From NCBI GenBank assembly GCA_948630815.1, contig CAPIEU010000008.1, positions 3,777 to 67,776 of the forward strand: a stretch of 64,000 nucleotides of DNA, read 5' to 3'. The notes under the pieces are model-generated. The model worked only from the letters and a program-made list of their open reading frames with translations, was not told where the DNA came from and did not search any database. The position numbers were made by a program, and so were the translations under genes. Position 1 is the first letter of the stretch. The number at the start of each line of letters is the position of its first letter. This DNA is from an uncultured Clostridia bacterium (GTDB lineage Bacteria > Bacillota > Clostridia > TANB77 > CAG-508). Shown here piece by piece: positions 28,531 to 39,400 of the stretch.

Positions 28531-29792
28531 CTTGTTAGAAAATATATTGTGTGTACATTTATTTTATTGCCAAGTTCTATAATTTGCTCTTTTGTTACTG
28601 CTTTTACTTTATTTTCGTATTCTTCAAATGGTACATAGTTTCCTGAAAGTTCTTGACCAAAACAGTATGTTATTCCTGTGTCTTGTTCATCTGGTATGAA
28701 TTTTATTGTAGATATTATGTTTTGTTTTGCATTTTGTAAGTCTTCTTGTGTAAATTCTCCATCTTTCATATCATCTAATTGTTTTTTTATAATGTTTAGG
28801 GCTTTTTCGTAATTTTTAGTTTCTATTCCACAACGTATTAATATGTTATTCATTTGTCTTAGATAATTTGAACCTGCCGTGTATGCAAGGCTTGCTTTTT
28901 CTCTTACATTTTGGAATAGTTTAGAGTTTGCTCCTCCACCTAGTATTGTATTATATACAAGTGCTATATATTTTTCATCTTGATTTTTAGTTTCTATTGT
29001 AAGTCCTATTACCATTTTTCCTTGTGTGATATCCATTTCTTCTTTTATTTCTTTTGGCTCTTTTTTTGTTTCTAATAATTGTTCTTTTTGTTTTTCATAC
29101 TTTCTTTCGATAAGATTTTTTATTAATTTATTTTGTTCTATTATTTCTTTTGTTTTTAATATATCTACATTTCCTGATATAAATATGTCTATTTTACAAT
29201 TTTTTATTATATTTTGATAACAATCATATAAGTCTTTTGAAGTTATTTTTTCTAAGTCTTCTATATATCCATATTTATATAGTGCATATGGCTTATTTTT
29301 ATACATTTCTTCTATTGTTCTTTCTAGTGAATATCTTGCTTTGTCATCTTTTTTCCCTTCTATGATTTGTTTTAGGTTTTCTATTTCTTGTTTTACATAT
29401 TCTTCTTTGAATTTATTTTCTTCTACTAGTGGATTAAATACTATTTCAAATAATGTATTTAGTCCTTTTTCTAATATTTCTTCTTTTTTAGGCAAGAATT
29501 CATCGTTTATTGTTTCTAAATAGAATTTTATTATATGATTTTCTCCTATTTTTTCAATTCCACAATTAAATGATGCTCCATACATTTCTTCTAATGTAAT
29601 GCTTATTTCTTCACTTGTTTTCATTAAATTAGAGCCTCTTCTTAAAATTTGAGCTATTAATGCTTCTTTTGTAACTTGCTCTTTCTTTAATGGCATTGTT
29701 AAGAATACACTTAATAGGTTTGTTTTAAATTTGTTTGTTTGTATTTGATGAAGGTTTATTCCTTCTTTTATTTGTTGTTTTTGATAATTCAA
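28521..29792 (-). CDS. M16-family peptidase-like protein (YmfF-like, inactive subunit)
   Basis: The protein has 423 residues and begins with TTG (AGGAAGAG site). It has the M16 fold order, including RRGSNLMKTSEEI where the zinc motif should be, so HxxEH is missing. The C-terminal half retains LGGGANSKLFQNVREKASLAY. It is the expected non-catalytic partner of the gene just downstream. The substrate is unknown; some family members process secreted peptides. Confidence 0.8.
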   Translation of the reverse strand: MNYQKQQIKEGINLHQIQTNKFKTNLLSVFLTMPLKKEQVTKEALIAQILRRGSNLMKTSEEISITLEEMYGASFNCGIEKIGENHIIKFYLETINDEFLPKKEEILEKGLNTLFEIVFNPLVEENKFKEEYVKQEIENLKQIIEGKKDDKARYSLERTIEEMYKNKPYALYKYGYIEDLEKITSKDLYDCYQNIIKNCKIDIFISGNVDILKTKEIIEQNKLIKNLIERKYEKQKEQLLETKKEPKEIKEEMDITQGKMVIGLTIETKNQDEKYIALVYNTILGGGANSKLFQNVREKASLAYTAGSNYLRQMNNILIRCGIETKNYEKALNIIKKQLDDMKDGEFTQEDLQNAKQNIISTIKFIPDEQDTGITYCFGQELSGNYVPFEEYENKVKAVTKEQIIELGNKINVHTIYFLTSKK

Positions 29793-29902
29793 GGCTTCTC
29801 TTCCTTTCTTATTTTAGTTATATGTTATAGTATAATATATTTTGGTAATTTTATACAATAGTTTTTTGTTATTTTATATGTTGTTTTTTTGTAAAATTTA
29901 TA

Positions 29903-29931
29903 TTGACTTTTTGTGTTGTATGTGATAAATT
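29903..29931 (+). promoter_or_regulatory. Promoter of the small membrane peptide gene at 30.0 kb
   Basis: TTGACT (29903-29908), 17-base spacer, TAAATT (29926-29931). The sequence TATTGACTTTTTGT is shared with the promoter at 63585. Confidence 0.65.
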
Positions 29932-29950
29932 ATTTTTGTTGTTAGAATAC

Positions 29951-30022
29951 TCACCATTGCACTATGATAGTATTCATTAGCATTACTAAATTGTAATGTT
30001 AAATATGCTATTGTAGGAGGTG
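29951..30022 (+). promoter_or_regulatory. Leader that can sequester the ribosome binding site
   Basis: The leader segment AATACTCACC (about 29945-29954) is complementary to GGTGAGTAT, which contains part of the AGGAGGTG site just before the start at 30030. The equivalent pairing is seen in the paralogue at 63.7 kb. Confidence 0.45.
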
Positions 30023-30029
30023 AGTATAG

Positions 30030-30233
30030 TTGGAATTGTGTATTGGAATATCTTTAGTAATTCTTTCTATTGGTATTGCAGTATCTTTAATTGCGTTAGC
30101 TAATTATAGTATTTGCATACATAAAAAAGAATTGAAGTTGGACCAAACAAAACTAACTTCAATTCTAACAACACTGAGGAGAAAGCTTAACTTTCTTCTC
30201 TTTCTATATATTTATATTATAGCATATTTATAA
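30030..30233 (+). CDS. Small membrane peptide, possible type I toxin (paralogue 1)
   Basis: It starts with TTG seven bases after AGGAGGTG. The peptide opens MELCIGISLVILSIGIAVSL, a single membrane helix, followed by a charged tail (HKKELKLDQ). It resembles the peptide at 63710 (MEIYIGMGFFALCIGISV) in length of the helix, the Lys/Glu tail, promoter and leader design. The first 40 residues are the credible part; the rest of the frame runs through two strong hairpins and may be downstream of the true functional end. The toxin role is inferred. Confidence 0.5.
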   Translation: MELCIGISLVILSIGIAVSLIALANYSICIHKKELKLDQTKLTSILTTLRRKLNFLLFLYIYIIAYL

Positions 30234-30323
30234 AAATGTAAATACATTTTGCCAATTTTTTAAATAAATTCGTTAATGTTCACCCTAATATTATTGATAA
30301 CTAGTACAAATTAAGTAATATTT

Positions 30324-30764
30324 TTATGCTAATATTTCTTTTACTACTTCATTTATTGTTTTACCATCAGCTGCTACTCCTATTTTTTCTTTTGCCAAAC
30401 TCATTACTTTTCCCATATCTTTTATTGATGTAGCACCTACTTCTTCTATTATTCCTTTAACTATTTCTTTAATTTCTTCTTTCGATAATTGTTTTGGTAA
30501 GTATTCTTGTAGTATGCTTATTTCTTCTTTTACTTGTTTTATTAAATCATCTCTTCCACTTTTTTCATAATCTCCTAGTGAATCTTTTCTCTTTTTTGTT
30601 TCCTTTGCTATTATTTCGATTATTTTATCATCTTCAAGTGTTATTCCTTTATCTTTTTCTACTTGTAAGATTGCTGCTCTTACCATTTGTATTGTATTTT
30701 TTCTTATTTCGTTTTTTTCCTTCATTGAGTTTTTTAAGTCTTCTAATAATTTTTCTTTTAACAT
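30324..30764 (-). CDS. yqeY: YqeY/GatB-YqeY domain protein
   Basis: The 146-residue protein has the typical opening LLEDLKNSMKEKNEIRKNTI, the middle ILQEYLPKQLSKEEI and the end DGKTINEVVKEIL. YqeY resembles the tail domain of the GatB amidotransferase subunit and often follows rpsU in Firmicutes, as it does here (the MITE-like element lies between them). Its role in translation-related processes is not well defined. Confidence 0.9.
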   Translation of the reverse strand: MLKEKLLEDLKNSMKEKNEIRKNTIQMVRAAILQVEKDKGITLEDDKIIEIIAKETKKRKDSLGDYEKSGRDDLIKQVKEEISILQEYLPKQLSKEEIKEIVKGIIEEVGATSIKDMGKVMSLAKEKIGVAADGKTINEVVKEILA

Positions 30765-30799
30765 TTTAAATCAAATCCTCTCATAATCAATAATACTTA

Positions 30800-31037
30800 T
30801 TAGACCTCCCATCAAACTTCGCTTGCCACCTCCCTTAGATACAATGAAATAATCTTTTTATTAATCTCCTATTCTCTAAAGAAATTGCTTAAATAAATAT
30901 TTTTAGTATGTCTTTGTCGATTGCGGACGAGCAATGCTCGCCCCTACACCTCTCTATTATTAACTAATATGCATTACTTAACAATATTGTATTTAATAGG
31001 CGGTCTGCGTTAGCAGACTAGGGGGGTCTTATAAACC
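30800..31037. repeat. MITE-like element between rpsU and yqeY
   Basis: The ends TTAGACCTCCCATC and CTAGGGGGGTCTTATA are imperfect inverted repeats like those at 2095-2255. Inside are a CTTCGCTTGCCACCTCCCTTA segment and a palindrome GACGAGCAATGCTCGCCCCT (30925-30944). It separates two genes that are usually adjacent. Confidence 0.6.
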
Positions 31038-31092
31038 AAAAGGCTGAAAATTAGATATTCTAACCTCTAACTTCCAACCTCTAACTTCTAAA

Positions 31093-31263
31093 CTAAAATT
31101 TTCTTTTTCTTGCAGCCTCTGATTTTTTCTTTCTTTTTACACTAGGTTTTTCATAGTGCTCTCTTTTACGTACCTCTTGTAAAACTCCATTTCTTGCACA
31201 TTGTCTTTTGAATCTTTTTAATGCGTCCTCTATATTTCCATTATTTACTTTTACCTCTGACAT
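31093..31263 (-). CDS. rpsU: 30S ribosomal protein S21
   Basis: The 56-residue basic protein opens MSEVKVNNGNIEDALKRFKR and ends in KSEAARKRKF, with the conserved REHYEKPSVKRKKK segment. It has an AGGAGGGG site. S21 binds the small subunit near the anti-Shine-Dalgarno region. It is normally co-transcribed with yqeY, as the order here suggests. Confidence 0.95.
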   Translation of the reverse strand: MSEVKVNNGNIEDALKRFKRQCARNGVLQEVRKREHYEKPSVKRKKKSEAARKRKF

Positions 31264-31400
31264 GTTATTCCCCTCCTTCCGGTGTTATACACAGTATGTA
31301 ATCTTAATAAGGGTAGCTTTATTTTTTAGTTTATATTTTTTCCCTATTTTTAATACGAATAACATTATACTCTATGTTGTAAAGTGTTGTCAATACTAAC

Positions 31401-32348
31401 TTAAGATATTTTGAATAGTTCTCCTAATGGTTTTGCTTCATTTATTCTTTTTATTGCTTCTGCAAATAATGGTGCCATTGATAGTATTGTTATTTTATCT
31501 ATTCTTTTTTCTTCTGGTATTGGAACTGTGTTTGTTACTACTAATTCTTTTATTGGTGAATTCTTAATTCTTTCTATTGCTGGTCCTGATAATACCCCAT
31601 GTGTACATCCTGCATATATTTCACTTGCTCCAAATTCTTCTAATATTTTTGCTGTTTCTATCATTGATCCTGCTGTGTCTACTTCATCATCAAAGATTAC
31701 TGCTTGCTTGTCCTTTACATCTCCTATTACTGTTGATGCTATGGCTCTATCATCATTTCCATCTCTTCTTTTATCTATTAATGCTATTGGACAATTGAAA
31801 AATTCTGAATATTTATATGCTTTTTTTGAACTTCCTGCATCTGTTGCTACTATTACCATATCTTTTAAATTTTTTTCTTTAAAATATGCTTCTAATAGGT
31901 TTTCTGCTGATAATCTATCACATTGAATTCTAAAGTATGCTTGTATTGCTGGATTGTGTAAATCACAGGTTATTACTCTGTCTGCTCCTGCTGCTTCTAT
32001 TAACTCAGCCATTAATTTTGCTGTTACTGGTACACGTGGTTGATCTTTTTTGTCTGATCTTGAATATATGTAATATGGTAATACTACATTTACTCTTTTT
32101 GCTGATGCACGTTTAACAGCATCTATTGTTATTAATAATTCCATTACTCTTTCGTTTACTGGTGGTTCTGTTGTTTGTATAAGGTATACATCTTGTTCTC
32201 TAACTGTTTCTAATATTTGTACAAAGTTGTTATCATTTTTAAATTTCATTGAATTGATTTCTCCCATTGGTAATTCTAAAGAATCACATATTTCTTTTGT
32301 AAAGTTATCAGCTGATTTGCTACATGAAAAGATTTTAATATTTTCCAT
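31401..32348 (-). CDS. prs: Ribose-phosphate pyrophosphokinase
   Basis: Prs makes PRPP from ribose-5-phosphate and ATP for purine, pyrimidine, histidine and tryptophan synthesis. The 315-residue length is normal. DLHNPAIQAYF, the flexible loop region VIVATDAGSSKKA and the PRPP-binding motif AVIFDDEVDTAGSM are present. It is cytoplasmic and stands as its own unit between rpsU and nrdG. Confidence 0.95.
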   Translation of the reverse strand: MENIKIFSCSKSADNFTKEICDSLELPMGEINSMKFKNDNNFVQILETVREQDVYLIQTTEPPVNERVMELLITIDAVKRASAKRVNVVLPYYIYSRSDKKDQPRVPVTAKLMAELIEAAGADRVITCDLHNPAIQAYFRIQCDRLSAENLLEAYFKEKNLKDMVIVATDAGSSKKAYKYSEFFNCPIALIDKRRDGNDDRAIASTVIGDVKDKQAVIFDDEVDTAGSMIETAKILEEFGASEIYAGCTHGVLSGPAIERIKNSPIKELVVTNTVPIPEEKRIDKITILSMAPLFAEAIKRINEAKPLGELFKIS

Positions 32349-32465
32349 AAAATAGACCCCTTTTTTATTTATTTTTTGATACTTTTTATTATAACACTAT
32401 TTTTTTTTTTGTATATATTTTTTAAAATTTTTTTGTTGCTTTTTGTAAATATTATTGTTATTCAC

Positions 32466-32491
32466 AAAAAAGAAGTGTATTACTACACCTC
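32466..32491 (-). terminator. Terminator of the nrdD-nrdG unit
   Basis: On the minus strand GAGGTGTA (32491-32484) pairs with TACACTTC (32479-32472), followed by T6, directly after the nrdG stop. Confidence 0.8.
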
Positions 32492-32495
32492 CATT

Positions 32496-33044
32496 TTAGT
32501 TTGCCATTTTTATTTCGTCTTTATCTAAATCTGCCCAAATGACTTTATTTTCTTTTATACTTTTTGGTACATCTATTACTCTTTGGTTGCTTGAACCTCT
32601 AAATTTTAATGATGGATTTTTTAGTTCTTGTTCGAATTTTCCATCTACTATTACATCTATATTGCTTATTAGTTCTTTTGTTTCGTCCCAATTTTTGTAC
32701 ATATTTCCCATTACATCTTTTTCATAGTCAAATCCTGTATAGCACCATATGCTTTTATTAGGAAATTTTTCTTTTACTTTTTTTACTAGTGGTAATAATC
32801 CTTTTTGGTTTGCGTGTTCTAATGGCTCTCCCCCAAGTAATGATAGTCCTTCTATGTAATCTTTATCTAGGTCTTTTAATACTTTATTTATTGTTGCTTC
32901 TGTGAATTCATTTCCATATTCAAAGTTCCAGGCAATTTCATTAAAGCAACCTTTGCAATGATGGTTACATCCACTTACAAATACACTTACTCTAACACCA
33001 GGTCCATTTGCTATATCACATTCTTTTATTGTCGCATAGTGCAT
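32496..33044 (-). CDS. nrdG: Anaerobic ribonucleotide reductase activating protein
   Basis: This radical SAM enzyme makes the glycyl radical on NrdD. GCNHHCKGCFN holds the three cysteines of the 4Fe-4S cluster, and LSLLGGEPLEH is the conserved GGEP region. The protein has 182 residues, a usual size. It has an AGGAGG site and follows nrdD on the same strand with a 100-base gap containing a CCAACTTCCAACTTC repeat. Confidence 0.95.
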   Translation of the reverse strand: MHYATIKECDIANGPGVRVSVFVSGCNHHCKGCFNEIAWNFEYGNEFTEATINKVLKDLDKDYIEGLSLLGGEPLEHANQKGLLPLVKKVKEKFPNKSIWCYTGFDYEKDVMGNMYKNWDETKELISNIDVIVDGKFEQELKNPSLKFRGSSNQRVIDVPKSIKENKVIWADLDKDEIKMAN

Positions 33045-33060
33045 ATTGATACCTCCTATT

Positions 33061-33145
33061 TTGATGTTTGAGGTTGGAAGTTTGATTTAAGAAATTTCTT
33101 CGAAGAATATTCTTAAAACTCTAACCTCCAACTTCCAACTTCTAA
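33061..33145. repeat. AACCTCCAACTTCCAACTTC repeat, inverted pair
   Basis: GAGGTTGGAAGTTTGA (about 33069-33084) and CTAACCTCCAACTTCCAACT (33120-33139) form an imperfect inverted repeat between nrdD and nrdG. A related run, CTAACTTCCAACCTCTAACT, lies at about 31065-31084. Confidence 0.6.
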
Positions 33146-35272
33146 TTACAAATGTAGTACTCTTGATTTTATTTCTTTTGTTTTTCCTTCGTTCCAGAAG
33201 TTTTCTCCTAAATATCCACAAGTTCTTCTTGTTACATTCATTTTATTATGGTCTTTATTTCCACACTGTGGACATTCCCATTCATTATCATCATTTATCG
33301 TTATTTCTCCATCAAAACCACATATATGGCAGTAGTCTGATTTTGTATTGAATTCTGCATATTGTATATTATCATATATGAATTTTACGATTTCTTCAAG
33401 TGCTTTTAGATTATTTCTCATATTTGGTATTTCTATATATGAAATTGCTCCTCCTGAAGATATTTTTTGGAACTGACTTTCAAAGCTTAGTTTTTTAAAT
33501 GCATCTATTTTTTCTCTTACCTCTACATGATATGTGTTTGTATAATATCCTTTGTCTGTTACGTCTTTGATTATTCCAAATTTTTCTTTATCTATCCTTG
33601 CAAATCTATAACATAAACTTTCTGCTGGTGTCCCATATAGTGCAAATCCTATATTTGTTTCTTTTTTCCAAGTGTCTGTTGCTTGTCTTAATCTGTTCAT
33701 TACTTTTAATGCAAATTCTTCTCCTTCAGGTGTTGTATGACTTACACCTTTCATTAGTTTTGTTACTTCATATAATCCAATATATCCTAGTGATATGGTT
33801 GAATATCCACCTTTTAATAGTTTGTCTATTGTTTCTCCTGATTCTAGTCTTGCAATTGCTCCATATTTCCAATGTATTGGGCTTGTATCTGTTTTTGTTC
33901 CAAGTAGTGCATAATGTCTACACATTAAAGCTTCATAACATAGTTCTAGTCTTTCATCTAATAGTTTCCAGAACTTTTCTTCATCTCCATCTGCTATTAT
34001 TCCTATTTGTGGTAAGTTTAGGCTTACTACACCTTGGTTAAATCTTCCTTCAAATTTGTATTCTCCATTTTCGTCTTTCCAAGGTGATAAAAAACTTCTA
34101 CATCCCATTGGACTAAATACATTTCCTTCATAGTTTTCACGCATTTTTTTTGCTGATATGTAATCTGGGTATAATCTTTTTGATGAACATTTTACTGCAA
34201 GTTTTGTTAGATAATCATATTTTCCACCTTTTAGGCAGTTATGTTCATATAATACATATATTAGTTTTGGGAATGCTGGTGTTACATATACTCCTTTTTC
34301 ATTTTTGATTCCCTTATATCTTTGTTTTAGTATTTCTTCTATTATCATTGCGTTTTCTTCAATGTATTCATCATTTTCGTCTAGGTTTAAAAATAGTGTT
34401 ACAAATGGCGATTGACCATTTGTTGTCATTAATGTATTTATTTGATATTGCATTGTTTGTACACCTGCTGATAGCTCTGTTCTTAGCCTTTGATCCACTA
34501 TTTGCTCTATTATTTCCTCTGGTAGTTTTCCTTCATAATTTTCTTTTAATTCTTTTGTGAATTTATCTTTACTTTTTCTTAGATATCTTCCTAAATGCTT
34601 TAAATCAACACTTTGTCCACCATATTGGTTTGATGCTACTGCTGCTATTATTTGTGTCGTTACTGTACATGCCACTTGAAAGCTTTTTGGACTTTCAATT
34701 AACTTTCCATTCATTACTGTTCCATTTTCTAACATATCTTTTATATTTACTAAACAGCAATTGAATATTGGTTGTAAAAAATAATCTGCATCATGGAAAT
34801 GTAATACTCCTTCTTCATGTGCTTTTGATATTTTTTCTGGTAATAATATTCTTTTTGTTAAGTCTTTTGATACTTCTCCTGCTATATAATCTCTTTGTGT
34901 TGAGGCTAGTACTGCGTTTTTGTTTGAATTTTCTGTTGCTAATTCTTTGTTTTGATTTTTGATTAAACCTAATATTGATTCGTCTGTTGTGTTTTGTTTT
35001 CTTACTAATGCTCTTGTATAACGATATACTATATATTTTTTAGCTAGTTCATATTTTCCATGTTCCATTAATTTTTCTTCTATTATGTCTTGTATGTCTT
35101 CTACTAGCATTCTTTTTTTATCTAATTCTTCTATATAATGAAGTATTTCTTTTATTTCCTCTTTAGTTGCTTTTTCTCTTGACCTTACTTCATTATTTGC
35201 TTTTTCTATTGCTGCTACTATTTTTTCTCTATCATAGTCTACTGCTCTTCCATCTCTTTTTATAACTTTCAT
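33146..35272 (-). CDS. nrdD: Anaerobic (class III) ribonucleoside-triphosphate reductase
   Basis: NrdD reduces NTPs to dNTPs with a glycyl radical and only works without oxygen. The start at 35272 is preferred, with GGGGGAGG before it. The N-terminal ATP-cone (KRDGRAVDYDREKI) is followed by the catalytic barrel. The C-terminal zinc site CHICG and CPQCG and the radical loop RTCGYLGENFW complete it; the product has 708 residues. Together with nrdG it shows an anaerobic lifestyle. Confidence 0.95.
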   Translation of the reverse strand: MKVIKRDGRAVDYDREKIVAAIEKANNEVRSREKATKEEIKEILHYIEELDKKRMLVEDIQDIIEEKLMEHGKYELAKKYIVYRYTRALVRKQNTTDESILGLIKNQNKELATENSNKNAVLASTQRDYIAGEVSKDLTKRILLPEKISKAHEEGVLHFHDADYFLQPIFNCCLVNIKDMLENGTVMNGKLIESPKSFQVACTVTTQIIAAVASNQYGGQSVDLKHLGRYLRKSKDKFTKELKENYEGKLPEEIIEQIVDQRLRTELSAGVQTMQYQINTLMTTNGQSPFVTLFLNLDENDEYIEENAMIIEEILKQRYKGIKNEKGVYVTPAFPKLIYVLYEHNCLKGGKYDYLTKLAVKCSSKRLYPDYISAKKMRENYEGNVFSPMGCRSFLSPWKDENGEYKFEGRFNQGVVSLNLPQIGIIADGDEEKFWKLLDERLELCYEALMCRHYALLGTKTDTSPIHWKYGAIARLESGETIDKLLKGGYSTISLGYIGLYEVTKLMKGVSHTTPEGEEFALKVMNRLRQATDTWKKETNIGFALYGTPAESLCYRFARIDKEKFGIIKDVTDKGYYTNTYHVEVREKIDAFKKLSFESQFQKISSGGAISYIEIPNMRNNLKALEEIVKFIYDNIQYAEFNTKSDYCHICGFDGEITINDDNEWECPQCGNKDHNKMNVTRRTCGYLGENFWNEGKTKEIKSRVLHL

Positions 35273-35654
35273 GTCTATTTCCTCCCCCATATTTTATGGG
35301 TTTATTATATATTAACTTTTTTATTTTACTGTTGCAATTGCAACACATTATTAAAAGTCTTTTATTTTATTTTTAAAACTCATTTGTTTCTAGTAAGATT
35401 TAATTTGTTTCATTTGTATTACAAATTTATTACGTATTTATTTTGTCGATTTTTGGCTAATTTATGCTGTTTTGCCTTTTGTTGCATTTTGATTTGGTTT
35501 TATGTATAATGTTTCGTAAGGGCAAATCCTGTGTTTGTCCCTAAAGATGTTTATTATTTAATATATTGGGTTGCATACCATGCACCCCCTACATAAGTTT
35601 TAATTCATTATGTATTTAAATTTATGTGTTCTTAATATATTATGGAGGGTTTAT
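35273..35654. other. Intergenic region with palindromes only
   Basis: No gene or riboswitch is recognised. AGGGCAAATCCTGTGTTTGTCCCT (about 35519-35542) and GGGTTGCATACCATGCACCC (35569-35588) are hairpins of the dispersed family. Confidence 0.5.
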
Positions 35655-36284
35655 ATGGATAATGGTTTTCGTGTTGCTGATTTTGTTAAAGATTTAGATT
35701 CAAAATGTTCAAAAGTTCAAAAAAAATCTTTTTACAAAGGTGAAGTTATAACTAGTTATATTGCTAAACGTAATCAACTTTGCATTCTTTTATCTGGTGA
35801 AGCTGACCTTGTAAGGTATGATTATAATGGTAATAAAACTATTGTTGAACATTTTAATACTAATGATATTTTTGGTGAAATTTTTTATCCTGTAAGTACT
35901 AATAATGAGTTGCTTGTAGAGGCAAAGGCTAATTCTTTAGTTTTATTTTTCATTTATGATGATATTAAAACAAAATGTAAAAATAATTGTTCTTTTCATA
36001 ATAATTTACTTATTAATCTACCTGAATTGTTCTTAAATGAGATTATAGATTTGAATATGAGGATTGAACTTTTGAGTAAACGTACTATTCGTGATAAATT
36101 GCTTGGATATTTTAATATTATTTCTGCAAGAAATATGAGTAAGTCTTTTAGAATGCCTTTTTCTCTTACGGATTTGGCAGATTATTTAAGTATTGATAGA
36201 AGTGCTATGATGCGTGAGCTTAAAAGTTTAAAAGAGGAGGGTTTTATTGAAAAATCTGGTAATAGAATTAGTTTGATGTATTAA
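35655..36284 (+). CDS. Crp/Fnr-family transcription regulator
   Basis: The start at 35655 has GGAGGG nine bases before it; the longer frame lacks a site. The 209 residues hold a cyclic nucleotide-binding-like barrel (LCILLSGEADLVRYDYNGNK, NDIFGEIF) and a C-terminal winged helix (SLTDLADYLSIDRSAMMREL). No Fnr-type cysteine cluster is seen at the N terminus. A terminator follows at 36292, and the next gene has its own promoter. Its ligand and targets cannot be told; the divergent nrdD and the Wzz gene are neighbours. Confidence 0.85.
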   Translation: MDNGFRVADFVKDLDSKCSKVQKKSFYKGEVITSYIAKRNQLCILLSGEADLVRYDYNGNKTIVEHFNTNDIFGEIFYPVSTNNELLVEAKANSLVLFFIYDDIKTKCKNNCSFHNNLLINLPELFLNEIIDLNMRIELLSKRTIRDKLLGYFNIISARNMSKSFRMPFSLTDLADYLSIDRSAMMRELKSLKEEGFIEKSGNRISLMY

Positions 36285-36291
36285 TACATTT

Positions 36292-36327
36292 AAAAAATGA
36301 TGTAAGTATTTACATAGCATTTTTTTA
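36292..36327 (+). terminator. Terminator of the Crp/Fnr gene
   Basis: AAATGATGTAA pairs with TTACATAGCATTT (one bulge), followed by a T run. Confidence 0.75.
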
Positions 36328-36353
36328 TATTTTTTTTTATTTTTCATTTTAAA

Positions 36354-36382
36354 TTGACACTTTTTTTATAATATGATAATAT
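36354..36382 (+). promoter_or_regulatory. Promoter of the Wzz/BY-kinase gene
   Basis: Consensus TTGACA (36354-36359), 17 bases, then TAATAT (36377-36382). It overlaps an upstream in-frame ATG at 36373, so the start at 36403 is the sensible one. Confidence 0.8.
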
Positions 36383-36402
36383 ATCATAAGGTGATGATGG
36401 GA

Positions 36403-39400
36403 ATGGAAAACTTTGATATTAATAGGTTTTTTAAGATCTTATGTAATTGTAAATTATATATTTGTTTTGTACTTATACTTTTTATTGTAATGGGCTATTT
36501 TTATAGCTTTTATTATGTTACTCCATTATATGATTCTTCTGCAACTGTTGTTTTGGTACAAAATGAAAATTTGGAAAATGAGAATAATGATTTTTCTATT
36601 ACTCAAGCTGATATTGCCTTAAACCAAAATTTGCTTTCTACTTATACTAAAATTGCTAAAAGTACTAAGGTTTTGGAACAAGTTATTAATAATTTAAACT
36701 TAGATATTTCTGCAAATGATTTATCTAATCTTGTTTCTGTTGAAGCTGTTAATAATGCCGAAGTATTTAAAATTAGTGTAGTTAATGAAGATAAATTTTT
36801 AGCTGCTAGTATTACAAGCGAACTACTAAATGTTTTTTCTAATGAAGTTCAATCTTTATATAATATGAATAATGTTTATACTATTGATATGGCTAAAGTT
36901 AATGATACCCCTTATAATGTTAATCATTTTAAAGATATTATAATATTTGCATTTATTGGAATTTTTGCAAGTTTAGGTATAGTTATTATTGTCTATTTAC
37001 TTGATACCACTATAAAATCTGAACATGAAGTAGAATATTATACTAAACTTCCTGTTTTATCTACTATCCCTAAATATTTAGATAATCAATCTAAAACATT
37101 TAGTGAATTAATTGTTAATGCAGAACCTAAATCTCCTATTGCCGAATGCTTTAAAACTTTTAGAACTAATATTATGTTTTCAATTCAAAATAAAAAACTT
37201 AATACTATATTAGTAACTAGTGGTTCTATGGGCGAAGGAAAGAGCTTTGTTTCTTCTAATCTTGCTGTTTCTTTTGCAAAATCTGGTAAAAAGGTTATTT
37301 TAGTTGATACTGATATGAGAAAAGGTCGAGTTCATAAAATTTTTAACCTTATGAATAATGCTGGTTTGTCTAATGTATTATCTAACATTGGAATTAATGG
37401 AAGTACTGTTAATATTAATAATTATATTCAAAAGAGTGGTGTTCCTAATTTACATATTATGACTTCTGGTGACGTTCCACCAAATCCTTCTGAATTATTA
37501 TCTTCTATTAATATGAGAAGATTTTTAGAGGCTCTTAATACTCAGTATGATATAGTTATTTGTGATGGCACTCCTTGTACATTAGTAACTGATAGTGTTA
37601 TTTTGTCTAAGATTGTTGACACTACTGTTATTGTTACTGCTGCCAAAATATCTAAGCTTGATACTTTAAATAAAATTAAAAAATCTATTACTATTGTTGG
37701 TGGAAATATTGGCGGTGTTGTTATTAATAAGATGCCAATAAGTGCTAAGTCTTATCAAAATAAATATTACTATGGAAATCATAATGAAGTTTATACTGGT
37801 TTTGATATGGAAAATGATATGGACGACTCTTTGCTTGATAATGTACTTTGCATAAGTGAGGATGTTTTTATAGATACTGAAATTGAGCCAACAGAAAGTT
37901 TAGATACAGATTATGATTCTTCTAATTATGAAAACAATAATTTTGATAAATTATCAAATATTCTTTTAGATAATTCTAAGGATATTGCAGAACTTAAAGG
38001 TCTTTATAAAAATGTTGTTCAAGATTCTCTTGATATAGTTTATAAAAATGAAAATGCTGCTTCTGTTATGAAGCAAATTGAGAATATTAAGGAATTATAT
38101 CAAAGTAATATTGATACTCAAAATGAATATATTGCTGTAATAGATGATAAAATTTCTAATTTTAGACTAGAAGAAAATTCTAATGCTATTTTAGATGAAT
38201 TAAATAGTATTAAGGCTTCTTATGAAGATGCTATTAATTATCAAAATGAATATATTGCAGAACTTGATAGTAAAATTGCTGATATTGATGTTGATGGTGA
38301 TACTAATACAAATGCTATTTTAGATGAGTTAAATAATATTAAAACTTCTTATGAAAATGCTATTAGTTCTCAAAATGAGTATATTGATGAATATATTTCT
38401 GACTTAAATGATAGGATTGCAAGTTTTAATGTTACAGATAATTTTAGTTCTATTTTAAGTGAGTTAAATAATATTAAGAATTCTTATGAAGATTCTATTA
38501 ACTCTCAAAATGAATATCTTTCTGGCAAAGTAGAAGATAATTCAAATGCTGTATTAGATGAATTATATAATTTTAAAATCTCTTATGAAGAGGGTATTAG
38601 CTCTCAAAATGAATATATTGCAAGAAAAGTTAGAAATAATTCGAATTCTATTTTAGATGAACTAAATAATATGAAGTCTACTTATGAGAATTCTATTAAT
38701 TCTCAAACTGAATACCTTGATAAAAAGGTTGGTAATAATTCAAGTGTTATTTTAGATAAATTAAATAATATTAAGAATTCTTATGAAGATTCTATTAACT
38801 CTCAAAATGAATATCTTTCTGGCAAAGTAGAAGATAATTCAAATGCTGTATTAGATGAATTATATAATTTTAAAATCTCTTATGAAGAGGGTATTAGCTC
38901 TCAAAATGAATATATTGCAAGAAAAGTTAGAAATAATTCGAATTCTATTTTAGATGAACTAAATAATATGAAGTCTACTTATGAGAATTCTATTAATTCT
39001 CAAACTGAATACCTTGATAAAAAGGTTGGTAATAATTCAAGTGTTATTTTAGATAAATTAAATAATATTAAGAATTCTTATGAAGATTCTATTGTTTATC
39101 AAAATGCTTATATTGATGAGAGAATAGAAAATAATTCTAATAATATTTTAGATGAATTAAATAATATTAAGGCTTCTTATGAAAATGCTATTAATTATCA
39201 AACTAGGTGTGTTGCAGAACTTGATAATAGAATTGCTAATCTTGGTCTTGATGATGATTTCAACATTGTTTTGGATGAACTAAATACTATTAAAGCTACT
39301 TATCAAGATGCTATTATGCTTCAAACTGAATACATTGCAGAACTCGATAATACCATTGCTAATTTTAGAGCGGAACTTGATAATACTATTGCTAACTTTA

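Noticed and set aside
38476..39069. Assembly duplication in the coiled-coil gene
   Set aside because: It cannot be excluded without reads, but the frame is kept and shorter repeats of the same kind surround it, so a real tandem duplication is preferred.
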